Assembly (NCBI RefSeq): GCF_040717445.1
Contig: NZ_JBFEFL010000001.1
Location: 2,056,001 to 2,120,000 of the forward strand
Direction: 5' to 3'
Length of the DNA: 64,000 nucleotides
From: Qipengyuania sp. JC766
Lineage (GTDB): Bacteria > Pseudomonadota > Alphaproteobacteria > Sphingomonadales > Sphingomonadaceae
Numbering within the stretch: position 1 is the first letter of the stretch; the number at the start of each line of letters is the position of its first letter. The position numbers and the translations under genes are program-made. Under the pieces are notes generated by a model. It searched no databases, was not told the DNA's origin, and saw only the letters and a program-made list of their open reading frames with translations. Positions 55,577-63,774 of this stretch are shown here, piece after piece.

Positions 55577-57147
55577 CGCATCAGGCCGCCGATCAGGTTG
55601 CGCACGAAGCTGCCCGCGATCGGGCCGGCCAAGTCGGTCGCGATCGATCCTACGGCCGAAGTGATGCCCGAAGCGGTCGGATTGGCGCGCGATTTCTTGC
55701 CCGTGATCCGCCGTGCAGCCATCCCGGCGGCGGAACTGGCCGCCGTCTTCGTCCCGCGCGACAAGGCCTTGCCCCAGATGCTGGTGCTCTTGCGCGGGCG
55801 CTTGCGGACTTCCTCCTCGCCCTGCTCCGCCACTTCCTCGGCTGTCACCGCCGCATCCTCCGCCTTGGCGAGCAGGATTTCCTCGGCGCTCTCGCGGTCC
55901 ACCAGCGTGTCGTACTTGCCTTCGACCGGACTGACCGACTGGATGATCGCGCGCTCCTTGGGCGTCAGCGGACCCAGCCGGCTGCGCGGGGGCTTGATCA
56001 GCGTGCGCTGCACGACTGTCGGCGCGCCGTCCTCGTCCAGCGTGGAAACCAGCGCCTCGCCCACCTTGAGTTCGGTGATCACCTGTTCGGTGTCGAGATG
56101 CTCGTTGATGCGGAACGTCTCGGCCGCAGCGCGGATCGCGCGCTGGTCCCGCTTGGTGAAGGCGCGCAGCGCATGCTGCACCCGGTTACCGAGCTGGCCG
56201 GCGACTTCTTCCGGGATGTCGATCGGGTTCTGAGTCACGAAATAGACGCCCACCCCCTTGGACCGGATCAGGCGCACGACCTGCTCGATCTTGTCCTGCA
56301 GCGCGGCGGGTGCATCGTCGAACAGGAGGTGCGCCTCGTCGAAGAAGAACACCAGCTTCGGCTTTTCTGGGTCCCCCACTTCGGGCAGGCTCTCGAACAG
56401 TTCCGCCAGCAGCCACAGCAGGAACGTGGCGTAGAGTTTGGGGCTGCGCATCAGCCGGTCCGCGGCGAGAATGTTGACGTATCCGCGCCCGTTCTCGTCC
56501 GTCTTCAGGAAGTCGTCTATTTCCAGTGCCGGCTCGCCGAAGAACCGATCTGCACCCTGGCTCTCGAAGCTCAGAAGCTGGCGCTGGATCGCACCGACGC
56601 TCTGCTTGCTGACATTCCCGTACTGGCCCGAAAGTTCGGCCGCGTTCTCATGCGCCCAGGCCAGCATGGACTGCAGGTCCCCGAAATCGAGCAGCAACAG
56701 GCCGTTCTCGTCGGCGTAGCGGAAGACGATTTGCAGGACGCCTTCCTGCGTTTCGTTCAGTTCGAGCAGGCGCGACAGCAGGAGCGGCCCCATCTCGCTG
56801 ACCGTGGTGCGGATCGGGTGACCCTGTTCGCCGTAGAGGTCCCAGAAAATCGCCGGATTGTCCGAGTAGGCGTAATCCTCCATGCCCAGTTCGCGCGCCC
56901 GCGATTCCAGCTTGTCGGCATGCCTGAAGGTGGGCGAGCCGGGCATGGCGATGCCCGACAGGTCGCCCTTCACGTCGGCGACGAAGACCGGCACGCCGCT
57001 TTCGGAGAAACTTTCCGCCAGCCCCTGCAGCGTCACGGTCTTGCCCGTCCCCGTGGCGCCCGCGACCAGACCGTGCCGGTTGGCTCGCGACAGGTCGAGC
57101 GATTGCCGTTCGCCATTGTCCGCCAGCCCGAGAAAAATCTGCCCCAT
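55573..57147 (-). CDS. HerA-like ATPase (DUF853 family)
   Basis: A 524-residue FtsK/HerA-superfamily ATPase. Walker A is [14 protein letters not shown] near residue 34, Walker [15 protein letters not shown] near 266, and the arginine-finger region follows [20 protein letters not shown]. The C-terminal third is acidic then basic ([17 protein letters not shown]) and ends in a Gly/Ala/Ser-rich tail. DUF853 proteins are common in proteobacteria and their role is unclear; unlike archaeal HerA, no NurA nuclease is adjacent. The ATG at 57147 has a perfect AAAGGAGGTG site. Confidence 0.9.
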   Translation of the reverse strand: MGQIFLGLADNGERQSLDLSRANRHGLVAGATGTGKTVTLQGLAESFSESGVPVFVADVKGDLSGIAMPGSPTFRHADKLESRARELGMEDYAYSDNPAIFWDLYGEQGHPIRTTVSEMGPLLLSRLLELNETQEGVLQIVFRYADENGLLLLDFGDLQSMLAWAHENAAELSGQYGNVSKQSVGAIQRQLLSFESQGADRFFGEPALEIDDFLKTDENGRGYVNILAADRLMRSPKLYATFLLWLLAELFESLPEVGDPEKPKLVFFFDEAHLLFDDAPAALQDKIEQVVRLIRSKGVGVYFVTQNPIDIPEEVAGQLGNRVQHALRAFTKRDQRAIRAAAETFRINEHLDTEQVITELKVGEALVSTLDEDGAPTVVQRTLIKPPRSRLGPLTPKERAIIQSVSPVEGKYDTLVDRESAEEILLAKAEDAAVTAEEVAEQGEEEVRKRPRKSTSIWGKALSRGTKTAASSAAGMAARRITGKKSRANPTASGITSAVGSIATDLAGPIAGSFVRNLIGGLMR

Positions 57148-57242
57148 GAACCGCACCTCCTTTGACCCGGCCACCTGTGACCCGAGCGCGATGCGCCGGT
57201 CAAGCACTCGACTTGGCCGCATCAGCGGTTAAGGCAGTCGCC

Positions 57243-59054
57243 ATGGGAGGACCCGCGCCCTTCGTGCTGCTCGACGATGCCCGTGCCGATGGCGCGGCCG
57301 ACGCGCATCTGTTCGAGAACCCGCAGGCGCTGTTCGTCGCGCGCCGGGCGGACGAAGTCGCGCGTGTGCTGGAGGACGCGGACAAAGCCCGCCGGGACAC
57401 GAGGGGCACGCTGGCCGGGTACATCGCCTACGAAGCGGGCATGGCGCTCGAACCGCGGCTGGCGGAACTGGCGGACACGCGCACGGGCGCGGCCGGCCCG
57501 CTCGTCTGGCTGGGGCTGTTCGACGATGCGCAGACGATCCCGGCCGGCGAAGTGCCCGGATGGCTGGCCACACGCGCTCCGGGCGAGGCGTCGATCGGGC
57601 CGTTGCAGCCGCAAGTCTCGCGCGGCGCATATGGCAGGGCGTTTGCCGCCCTGCAGGACGCGATCAGGGCGGGCGACATCTACCAGGCCAATCTCACGCT
57701 CCCGCTGGCGGGCAGCTTCCGCGGCGATCCCGTGGCGCTTTACGGCGCGCTGCGGCCGGCGGCGCAGGCGGGGTATGGCGGCATCGTCTTCGACGGGTCG
57801 GACTGGTTGCTCAGCCTTTCGCCCGAGATGTTCGTTTCGCTGAAGGACGGATCCGCCCGCGCCAAACCGATGAAAGGCACCCGTCCACGTGCCGGCGATG
57901 CGGGGGCGGACCGCGCGATGGCGGAAGAACTCGCCGGATCGGAGAAGGACCGGGCCGAAAACCTGATGATCGTGGACCTGATGCGCAACGACCTGTCGCG
58001 CGTGGCGGCGGCCGGATCGGTGCAGGTCGACAATCCCTTCGCGATCGAGACGTACCCGACCGTGCACCAGATGGTCTCCACCATCCGGGCCGAGCTGGCC
58101 GAGGGCAAGACCGCGATCGACCTCGTCCGCGCGCTGTTCCCCTGCGGTTCCATCACCGGTGCACCCAAGATTCGCGCGATGGAACTCATCGCACAGGTCG
58201 AGCGGGACGCGCGCGGACCCTATTGCGGCGCGATCGGCCGGATCGGACCGGGCAATGATGCGGCCTTCAATGTGGCGATCCGTACGTTGCGACTGACCCC
58301 GATCGAGAACGGGCAGGGCCGCGCGGTGCTGGGCGTCGGGTCCGCCATCGTCGCGGACAGCGATCCGCAGACCGAATGGAACGAAACGCTTCTGAAAGCC
58401 GGTTTCGCCCGCCGGAGTTCCGCGGAGCAGCGCGCCCCGGGCTTCGACCTGATCGAGACGATGCGGTTCGACCCCAAAGAAGGCATCGCACTGCTCGAAC
58501 TGCACCTGGAACGGATGAAGGCGAGCGCGGCGGAACTGGGCTTCGCTTTCGACCGGCACGCCGCGCGCAACCAGATCCAGGCGCTATGTTTCGATCTCGA
58601 TGCCGCCAGCAAGGTTCGGTTGGTGGCGGCGCGGAGCGGGGCGATCGCGCTCGAATCGACGCCGCTGGGTGAAGCTCCGGACGAGCCCGTGCGATGCATC
58701 GCCCTGCCGCTGCCTATCGAGCCGGGCGACATCCGCCTGCGCCACAAGACCACCGATCGCGACTTTCACGAAGCCGCACGCGCGGTCGCCCGCAAGGGCG
58801 GCGCGGCAGAAGCCGTGCTGGTGCGGCAGGACGGGTTCGTGACCGAAGGCGCGTGGACCAGCGTGTTCGTGGAACGCGACGGCGTGCTCCTGACCCCGCC
58901 CGCCCATCGCGGCCTGCTTCCCGGTGTCCTTCGCCGGTTCCTGCTCGAAAGCGGGCGTGCCGTGGAGGCGGACCTTACGCTGGACGACCTTGCAGGAGGC
59001 TTCCTGCTCGGCAATGCGGTGCGCGGACTGATGGCTGCGCGGATCGAACCATGA
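57243..59054 (+). CDS. PabB-PabC fusion: aminodeoxychorismate synthase I / aminodeoxychorismate lyase
   Basis: A 603-residue bifunctional enzyme for p-aminobenzoate in folate synthesis. The N-terminal part (to about 400) is the chorismate-binding PabB domain: AGDIYQANLTLPL, WLLSLSPEMFV, KPMKGTRPR near residue 209, NLMIVDLMRNDLSRV, PCGSITGAPKIRAMELI and GAIGRIG. After about 415 comes a class IV PLP aminotransferase fold (DLIETMRF, PLGEAP, the likely PLP lysine in RLRHKTTDRD near 500, VTEGAWTSVFVE, LLPGVLRRFLLE). The glutaminase PabA is not adjacent. Start ATG at 57243, with rluA overlapping its stop by ATGA. Confidence 0.92.
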   Translation: MGGPAPFVLLDDARADGAADAHLFENPQALFVARRADEVARVLEDADKARRDTRGTLAGYIAYEAGMALEPRLAELADTRTGAAGPLVWLGLFDDAQTIPAGEVPGWLATRAPGEASIGPLQPQVSRGAYGRAFAALQDAIRAGDIYQANLTLPLAGSFRGDPVALYGALRPAAQAGYGGIVFDGSDWLLSLSPEMFVSLKDGSARAKPMKGTRPRAGDAGADRAMAEELAGSEKDRAENLMIVDLMRNDLSRVAAAGSVQVDNPFAIETYPTVHQMVSTIRAELAEGKTAIDLVRALFPCGSITGAPKIRAMELIAQVERDARGPYCGAIGRIGPGNDAAFNVAIRTLRLTPIENGQGRAVLGVGSAIVADSDPQTEWNETLLKAGFARRSSAEQRAPGFDLIETMRFDPKEGIALLELHLERMKASAAELGFAFDRHAARNQIQALCFDLDAASKVRLVAARSGAIALESTPLGEAPDEPVRCIALPLPIEPGDIRLRHKTTDRDFHEAARAVARKGGAAEAVLVRQDGFVTEGAWTSVFVERDGVLLTPPAHRGLLPGVLRRFLLESGRAVEADLTLDDLAGGFLLGNAVRGLMAARIEP

Positions 59055-59707
59055 TCGAGATACTGTACGAAGACGGCGAAGCGCTGGTGATCGACAAGCC
59101 AGCCGGCCTGTCGGTCGATCCGCCGCGCCGCGGGGGCCCGTCGCTCGAGGATCACCTCGACGAGCTCAAGCTCGGCTTCCAGCGCGCGCCGATCCCGGTG
59201 CACCGCCTGGATACCGACACCAGCGGCTGCCTGCTCCTTGCCCGCAACCCCAAGGCGGTGAAGCGGTTTTCGGCCGCGTTCGAGGCGCGCAGCGTAGCCA
59301 AGACCTATCTCGGTATCCTCGCGGGCGTGCCCGACGACGAGGAAGGGCTGGTCGAACTGTCGCTCTCCAAGGTCAGCACGAAGGCGAAGGGATGGCGCAT
59401 GATCCCGGCGCGGAAGGGCAAGCCCTCGATCACGCATTGGCGCACCATCGCACGCGGGTCGGGTCGCACGCTGGTGGAGTTCACGCCCGAGACCGGACGC
59501 ACGCACCAGCTGCGCGTCCATGCGGCGAGTGGCATCGGCATCCCGCTGCTGGGCGATCCGGTCTATGGCGCCGGCAAGGCCGAGGCCGGGCGCACGATGC
59601 TGCATGCATCGGCCCTGCGGGTGCCGCGCGAGGGCAAGACGGATATCGAGGCGGTCGCGCCGGTCCCGGCGGATTTCGTCGCCCTGGGCTTCGACGGTGC
59701 TGGCTGA
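59051..59707 (+). CDS. RluA-family RNA pseudouridine synthase
   Basis: A 218-residue enzyme that isomerises uridines in rRNA or tRNA. It has DKPAGLSVDPPRRGG, the catalytic aspartate in PVHRLDTDTSGCLLLARN, TGRTHQLRVHAASGIGIPLLGDPVYG and MLHASALRVP. There is no S4 domain, as in the short RluA/TruC-like members. The target nucleotide is unknown. ATGA overlap upstream and 11-base overlap downstream indicate translational coupling in a pabBC-rluA-arfB unit. Confidence 0.92.
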   Translation: MIEILYEDGEALVIDKPAGLSVDPPRRGGPSLEDHLDELKLGFQRAPIPVHRLDTDTSGCLLLARNPKAVKRFSAAFEARSVAKTYLGILAGVPDDEEGLVELSLSKVSTKAKGWRMIPARKGKPSITHWRTIARGSGRTLVEFTPETGRTHQLRVHAASGIGIPLLGDPVYGAGKAEAGRTMLHASALRVPREGKTDIEAVAPVPADFVALGFDGAG

Positions 59708-60113
59708 CACCCTGGCACGCGCGCATGCGCTGGCGGAGGAGAAATTCGTCGCCGGCAGTGGCCCGGGCGGCCAGAACGCCAACAAGGTCGCCACCACGGT
59801 GCAGTTGCGGGTGAACATCTACGCGCTCGCCCTGCCCACCCCGGTCTTCCACCGATTGAAGGACCTTGCCGGCGGCAAGCTGACCAAGGAAGGCGACATC
59901 CTGATCGACGCGCGCGAATACCGTACGCAGGAACAGAACCGGGAAGCGGCGCGCGAACGGCTGGAGGACCTGCTGACCCGCGCGTTCCGGCCGCCGCCGC
60001 GGCGCAAGAAGGTGCGCGTGAACCGCGTGGGAAAGGTCAAGCGCCTCAAGGCGAAGAAGGAGCGCGGCGCAATCAAGGCCAACCGCGGCAAGGTTTCGCG
60101 CAAGGACTGGTGA
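59697..60113 (+). CDS. arfB: alternative ribosome-rescue factor (peptidyl-tRNA hydrolase)
   Basis: A 138-residue ArfB/YaeJ/ICT1-type factor that releases peptides from ribosomes stalled without a stop codon. It has the catalytic GGQ in GSGPGGQNANKVATTVQLR and a long basic C-terminal tail (KKVRVNRVGKVKRLKAKK ...) that enters the empty mRNA channel. It lacks the codon-reading domain of RF1/2. The GTG at 59697 is preferred, since it gives the usual N-terminal LARAHALAEEKFV. Confidence 0.93.
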   Translation: MLADTLARAHALAEEKFVAGSGPGGQNANKVATTVQLRVNIYALALPTPVFHRLKDLAGGKLTKEGDILIDAREYRTQEQNREAARERLEDLLTRAFRPPPRRKKVRVNRVGKVKRLKAKKERGAIKANRGKVSRKDW

Positions 60114-60160
60114 TTTTCTTGACTCTGGCGGTGGAATCCATCAAAGCGCGCGGCTGAAAC

Positions 60161-60178
60161 GGCGGTGCCGCCTTTTTT
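60161..60178 (+). terminator. short terminator after arfB
   Basis: GGCGG-TG-CCGCC (60161-60172) is followed by six T (60173-60178). The stem is short (4 bp with a 4-base loop), but the U-tract is clear. It ends the pabBC-rluA-arfB unit 50-65 bases after the arfB stop. Confidence 0.6.
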
Positions 60179-60253
60179 GAGGGCGCGCCGCCGCGTTTGT
60201 TTCACACCTTGCACAATAGGGGCGCTGCCCCACCAGACCGACAGGATAGCGCC

Positions 60254-60421
60254 ATGGCGAAGCCCGCAACCGTCAAGATCAAGCTCGTCTCGACCGCAGA
60301 CACGGGCTTCTACTACGTGACCAAGAAGAACCCGCGCAACATCACCGAGAAGATGTCCTTCCGCAAATACGACCCGGTCGCGCGCAAGCACGTCGAGTTC
60401 AAGGAAGCCAAGATCAAGTAA
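60254..60421 (+). CDS. rpmG: 50S ribosomal protein bL33
   Basis: A 55-residue basic protein matching bL33: [20 protein letters not shown], then [20 protein letters not shown] and KEAKIK at the end. The zinc-binding cysteine pairs are absent, as in the zinc-free (C-minus) form usual for proteobacteria. It is transcribed alone, from its own promoter after the terminator. Confidence 0.97.
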   Translation: MAKPATVKIKLVSTADTGFYYVTKKNPRNITEKMSFRKYDPVARKHVEFKEAKIK

Positions 60422-60504
60422 TCGCGCGAGCGAGCCTGAACGGCGGGAACCGCCCGGGTTCAGAACCGGTTCAATGCTCGATCTTTAATCGGAGGAGCAT
60501 GAGC

Positions 60505-61155
60505 ATGATCCATCGTTTCCGCAACGCGCCGCTTCGCAGCGCTCTCGCAGCCGCCCTGCTTCTCGGGGCGCCCGCTTCCGTCGCCACCACGTCCGCGACT
60601 GCCACGGCGCAGTCCGGCGATCTCGACAAGGCGGTCGCCGCCCTGCGCGGGATCTCGACCATGAAGGCGGACTTCACGCAGACCGACCGGCAGGGCCGAA
60701 CGGTCGGCGGCAAGCTGACTCTCAAGCGTCCGGGCAAGATCCGCTTCCAGTACGAGAAGGGCGTCCCGATGCTGCTCGTCTCGAACGGCAGCTCGCTGAC
60801 GCTGATCGATTACGAAGTGAACCAGGTCGAACGCTGGCCGGTCAAGAACTCGCCGCTCGGCGCGCTGCTCGACCCCAGCCGGGACGTGAAGCGGTACGGC
60901 AAGCTGCAGCCGACCAGCAACAGCAACGTGATCAGTGTCGAAGTGCACGATCCGAGCAAGCCGGAATACGGCCGGATCACGCTGATCTTCACCAAGAACG
61001 CCAGTGCGCCGGGCGGCTGGCAGCTGACCAACTGGGTGGCGCTCGATTCGCAGAACCATCGCACCACCGTGCGGCTGCGCAACCAGAAGTACGGCATGTC
61101 CGTTGCCGACAGCGAATTCACCTACCGCGATCCGCGCCGTTCGGGCCGTCGCTGA
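60505..61155 (+). CDS. lolA: outer-membrane lipoprotein carrier protein LolA
   Basis: A 216-residue periplasmic chaperone that takes lipoproteins from LolCDE to the outer membrane. It has a signal peptide (LRSALAAALLLGAP, cleavage near ATAQS), then the LolA half-barrel: MKADFTQTDRQG, GKLTLKRPGKIRFQYEKG, GSSLTLIDYEVNQVERWPV and LTNWVALDSQNHRTTVRL. The ATG at 60505 is preferred, because GGAGG is then 9 bases upstream; the ATG at 60499 lies too close to it. The four lipobox proteins in this window are potential clients. Confidence 0.94.
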   Translation: MIHRFRNAPLRSALAAALLLGAPASVATTSATATAQSGDLDKAVAALRGISTMKADFTQTDRQGRTVGGKLTLKRPGKIRFQYEKGVPMLLVSNGSSLTLIDYEVNQVERWPVKNSPLGALLDPSRDVKRYGKLQPTSNSNVISVEVHDPSKPEYGRITLIFTKNASAPGGWQLTNWVALDSQNHRTTVRLRNQKYGMSVADSEFTYRDPRRSGRR

Positions 61156-61202
61156 GGAGTAACGGCTGGTCCCCGGACAGTGCCGGATTAGCGACCAAAA
61201 CG

Positions 61203-61238
61203 GGGCTTTCGTTCATTCAGCGGACATGACGAAAGCCC
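61203..61238 (+). terminator. hairpin after lolA
   Basis: GGGCTTTCGT (61203-61212) pairs perfectly with ACGAAAGCCC (61229-61238) across a 16-base loop; TAGTTTG follows. The U-tract is poor, so it may be a weak terminator for lolA or a processing signal. Confidence 0.5.
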
Positions 61239-61249
61239 TAGTTTGTAAT

Positions 61250-61376
61250 CACCAGACGGTTGGAGACGGGTTTCCCCCCTGTTGCCTCGTTCTCCTGGTT
61301 TGGCCGATCTGGAAAGCGTGACGAACGCTGACATGGAACCCTCGTGCCAATGCCCCCGGCACGGGGGTTTTTTGTG
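61250..61376 (+). ncRNA. candidate small RNA between lolA and the alkaline phosphatase gene
   Basis: This is about 125 bases with no ORF that end in a strong terminator. The stretch can fold: ACCAG near 61251 pairs with CTGGT near 61295 around an arm that exposes TTTCCCCCCTG, a second small stem forms from AGCGT/ACGCT near 61315-61330, and the terminator follows. A free C-rich loop complementary to Shine-Dalgarno sequences is common in alphaproteobacterial trans-acting sRNAs. A -10-like TGTAAT is at 61244-61249, with no good -35. Not matched to a named family. It could also be the lolA 3' UTR. Confidence 0.4.
61339..61373 (+). terminator. strong intrinsic terminator
   Basis: CCCTCGTGCC (61339-61348) pairs with GGCACGGGGG (61358-61367; one G-U), followed by six T. 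It faces the convergent alkaline phosphatase gene and ends whatever is transcribed rightward from lolA or from the candidate sRNA. Confidence 0.85.
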
Positions 61377-61398
61377 TCCGTCTACCGATATCCGGCGT

Positions 61399-62847
61399 TC
61401 AGTCTCCCCAGCCGAACGCCCTGCGGATGATGTGATAGACGCGGTCCTGTTCGATTATGCCACGCACGTTTTCCGCGCCCGGTCCGGTTCCGAACAGGGC
61501 GACGTCCTCGCCGCCATGCGTTTCGCTGCCCAGCGGGACCAGCGATTGCTGGATCGCGCCGACGCCGGTCTGCGGTACCGGCCTTTCCCCGGTGACGGCG
61601 CCCGGTCCGTTTGCATAGCCGAGCGTGGTGTAGGGTTTCCCGTCGCGCGCGAGCGAAGGGCCGTCCTGCGTGTCCTCGTCATCCTCGCCCCCGCCGGCGG
61701 GCGGGTGGACGAGGCCGAGGATATCGTTGCCGCGGCGGGGATAACCGGCGATGGTGAACACGTGGCTGTGGTCCGCCGTGACCAGGATCATCGTTTCTTC
61801 CGGATCGGTGTTGTCGACCGCGTACTGGATCGCGCGGGCGAATTCCGCGCCTTCCTCCAAGGCATATCCCGCCTGTCCGGCGTGATGCGCGTGATCGATC
61901 CGCCCGCCTTCCACCATCAGGTAAAAGCCCTGCGGATCGCCGGACAGCCTGCGAATCGCTTCGCCGGTCATGTCGGTCAGGGTCGGTTCGGCGCTGTCGG
62001 CGGTGCGGTCCGCCGTGTATTCCAAGTGGCTCTGCGAAAAGAGGCCCAGCAGCGGCCGGTCGGCAGGGGCGGCGCGCATCGCCGCGGCAGTCTCCGCAAA
62101 GGTGCCGCCGGTGTCCTCCTGCCATGCGGCCACGAGGTCGGCATCGGCGTCGGTCCTGCGACCGCCCTTGTCGCTGCCGAAGAACTGCGCCCGGCCTCCG
62201 CCCAGCGCCACGTCCCACTCCGCCTCGACCAGCTGGCGCGCGATATCGCGGCAGCCGAAGCCGTTCTGGTCCGCCGCGATGCCGCTGTCGGCTTCCCAGT
62301 TGCGATCGACGCTGCGGGCGTAGACAGAGGCCGGCGTCGCATGGGTGATCCGCGCGGTACTGACGATGCCGAGCGCAAGGCCGCGCTCCTTCACTTCCTC
62401 GCCCAGCAGGGGCAGGTGGTGCTGCTCGCCCACCCGGCAGTCGCCGCGCGGCGCTTCGGGTCCGATGCCGAGCATTCCGATGCGGGTCTTGCTGCCCGAA
62501 TGGAGCGCGGTCGCGGTGCCGGCGCTGTCCGGCACCTGCGCATCGGTGTTGTAGGTCTTGACCAGCGCCACGTGGTCCCAGCGATCGAAGGGCAGTTCGT
62601 ACTCTTCGCCCGTCCCGCCCTGCTTCTGCCCGGCATAGATGCGCATGGCGGTGATCGTGGAAATGCCCATCCCGTCGCCGATGAACATGATCACGTTCTT
62701 CGCCCGTTTCGGCTGCGGCGCGGGCTTTTCCATCACGGCGGTGACCACGGTAGCGGATTGCGCCTGCGGAGCGGGATCGCGCCCGGTCGTGGTGCAGGCG
62801 GCAAGGGCCAGCGCGGCGGTGGCGAGGACGGGAAGGGTGCGGAACAT
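61399..62847 (-). CDS. lipoprotein alkaline phosphatase
   Basis: A 482-residue PhoA-superfamily phosphomonoesterase. A lipobox (LALAAC, Cys18) anchors it. Active-site residues are visible: metal Asp58 in MFIGDGMG, nucleophile Ser108 in VPDSAGTATAL, EGGRIDHAHH, TADHSHVF and the late histidine in SETHGGEDV. It is close in style to E. coli PhoA but membrane-anchored. It frees phosphate from organic esters outside the cytoplasm. The ATG at 62847 has AGGAGAG. Its promoter region holds only a poor half-Pho box. It is divergent from xthA. Confidence 0.92.
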   Translation of the reverse strand: MFRTLPVLATAALALAACTTTGRDPAPQAQSATVVTAVMEKPAPQPKRAKNVIMFIGDGMGISTITAMRIYAGQKQGGTGEEYELPFDRWDHVALVKTYNTDAQVPDSAGTATALHSGSKTRIGMLGIGPEAPRGDCRVGEQHHLPLLGEEVKERGLALGIVSTARITHATPASVYARSVDRNWEADSGIAADQNGFGCRDIARQLVEAEWDVALGGGRAQFFGSDKGGRRTDADADLVAAWQEDTGGTFAETAAAMRAAPADRPLLGLFSQSHLEYTADRTADSAEPTLTDMTGEAIRRLSGDPQGFYLMVEGGRIDHAHHAGQAGYALEEGAEFARAIQYAVDNTDPEETMILVTADHSHVFTIAGYPRRGNDILGLVHPPAGGGEDDEDTQDGPSLARDGKPYTTLGYANGPGAVTGERPVPQTGVGAIQQSLVPLGSETHGGEDVALFGTGPGAENVRGIIEQDRVYHIIRRAFGWGD

Positions 62848-62956
62848 GGGGTCGCTCTCCTGAAGGCGGCGCAGTGGCTCCCCTCTAACATCCATTCGCA
62901 ATGCGACGGAACGGTGAAACTTGTGCCTTTTCGACAGGCTGCCTAAGGCGCGGGGC

Positions 62957-63751
62957 ATGGTTTCCGTCGCCACCTGGAACATCAATTCCGTCCGCCTGCG
63001 CATGCCGATCGTCGAGCGTTTCCTGAAGGAAGAGGCGCCCGACGTCCTCGCCCTGCAGGAGATCAAGTGCCAAGAACACCAGTTCCCCTACGAGGCGTTC
63101 CGCGGGCTGGGTTACGAGCATTTCGCAATCACCGGCCAGAAGGGCTATCACGGCGTCGCCACGGTCAGCCGCATTCCGCTGAAGGATTTCTCCCGCCACG
63201 ACTGGCAGGACAATGGCGAGGCGCGCCATGTGGGCGTCGAACTGCTGGGCCCGGGCAAGGGCATGATCCTGGAGAACGTCTACGTCCCCGCCGGCGGGGA
63301 CGAGCCGGACCGGACGGTCAATCCGAAGTTCGGCCAGAAGCTCGACTTCCTCGGCCGCATGACCCGCTGGGCCGAAACGATCGACCGGCCCACGCTGATC
63401 GTCGGCGATTTCAACGTCGCCCCGCTGGAAAGCGACGTCTGGAGCCACAAGCAGCTGCTCAAGGTCGTCAGCCACACGCCGGTCGAGGTGGAGACGCTGC
63501 AGCGTTTCATGGACGCGCATGGCTGGACCGATATCGGGCGCGAGCACATCCGCGCGCCGGAACGCTATTACAGCTGGTGGAGCTACCGCGCGAAGGACTG
63601 GCGCAAGGGCGACCGGGGCCGGCGGCTCGACCACATGTGGGCCAGCCCCGACCTCGCGAAGCAGGCCACGGCGCACCGCGTGCTCGAACATCCGCGCGAC
63701 TGGGAAAAGCCGAGCGACCATGTGCCGCTGATCACGGAGTTCGACCTCTGA
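62957..63751 (+). CDS. xthA: exodeoxyribonuclease III / AP endonuclease
   Basis: A 264-residue Mg-dependent EEP nuclease that cuts DNA 5' to abasic sites. Motifs are TWNINSVRLR, LALQEIKCQ with the metal Glu, NVYVPAGG with the Tyr, IVGDFNVAP, WWSYRAKDWRKGDRGRRLDH and PSDHVPL with the His. The AP sites made by the Fpg-like and endonuclease III proteins of this window are its substrates. The start at 62957 has AAGGCGCGGGG; a TTG at 62921 is less likely. ribA follows immediately. Confidence 0.95.
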   Translation: MVSVATWNINSVRLRMPIVERFLKEEAPDVLALQEIKCQEHQFPYEAFRGLGYEHFAITGQKGYHGVATVSRIPLKDFSRHDWQDNGEARHVGVELLGPGKGMILENVYVPAGGDEPDRTVNPKFGQKLDFLGRMTRWAETIDRPTLIVGDFNVAPLESDVWSHKQLLKVVSHTPVEVETLQRFMDAHGWTDIGREHIRAPERYYSWWSYRAKDWRKGDRGRRLDHMWASPDLAKQATAHRVLEHPRDWEKPSDHVPLITEFDL

Positions 63752-63774
63752 ACGAGGCTTCGCCCACTCGCCGC

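Noticed and set aside
60114-60253. Defined -35/-10 promoter for rpmG
   Set aside because: TTGACT occurs at 60119, but no acceptable -10 lies 16-18 bases after it, and the terminator would cut the transcript.
61156-61398. tRNA gene or small ORF between lolA and the alkaline phosphatase gene
   Set aside because: No cloverleaf, T-loop motif or CCA-adjacent stem can be formed, and no ORF with a ribosome site exists.
62848-62956. Possible Pho box before the alkaline phosphatase gene (CTGTCGA with poor repeats at 11-base steps)
   Set aside because: Only one unit is near consensus; the other steps match at four of seven bases or fewer. It is too weak beside the clear site before pstS.
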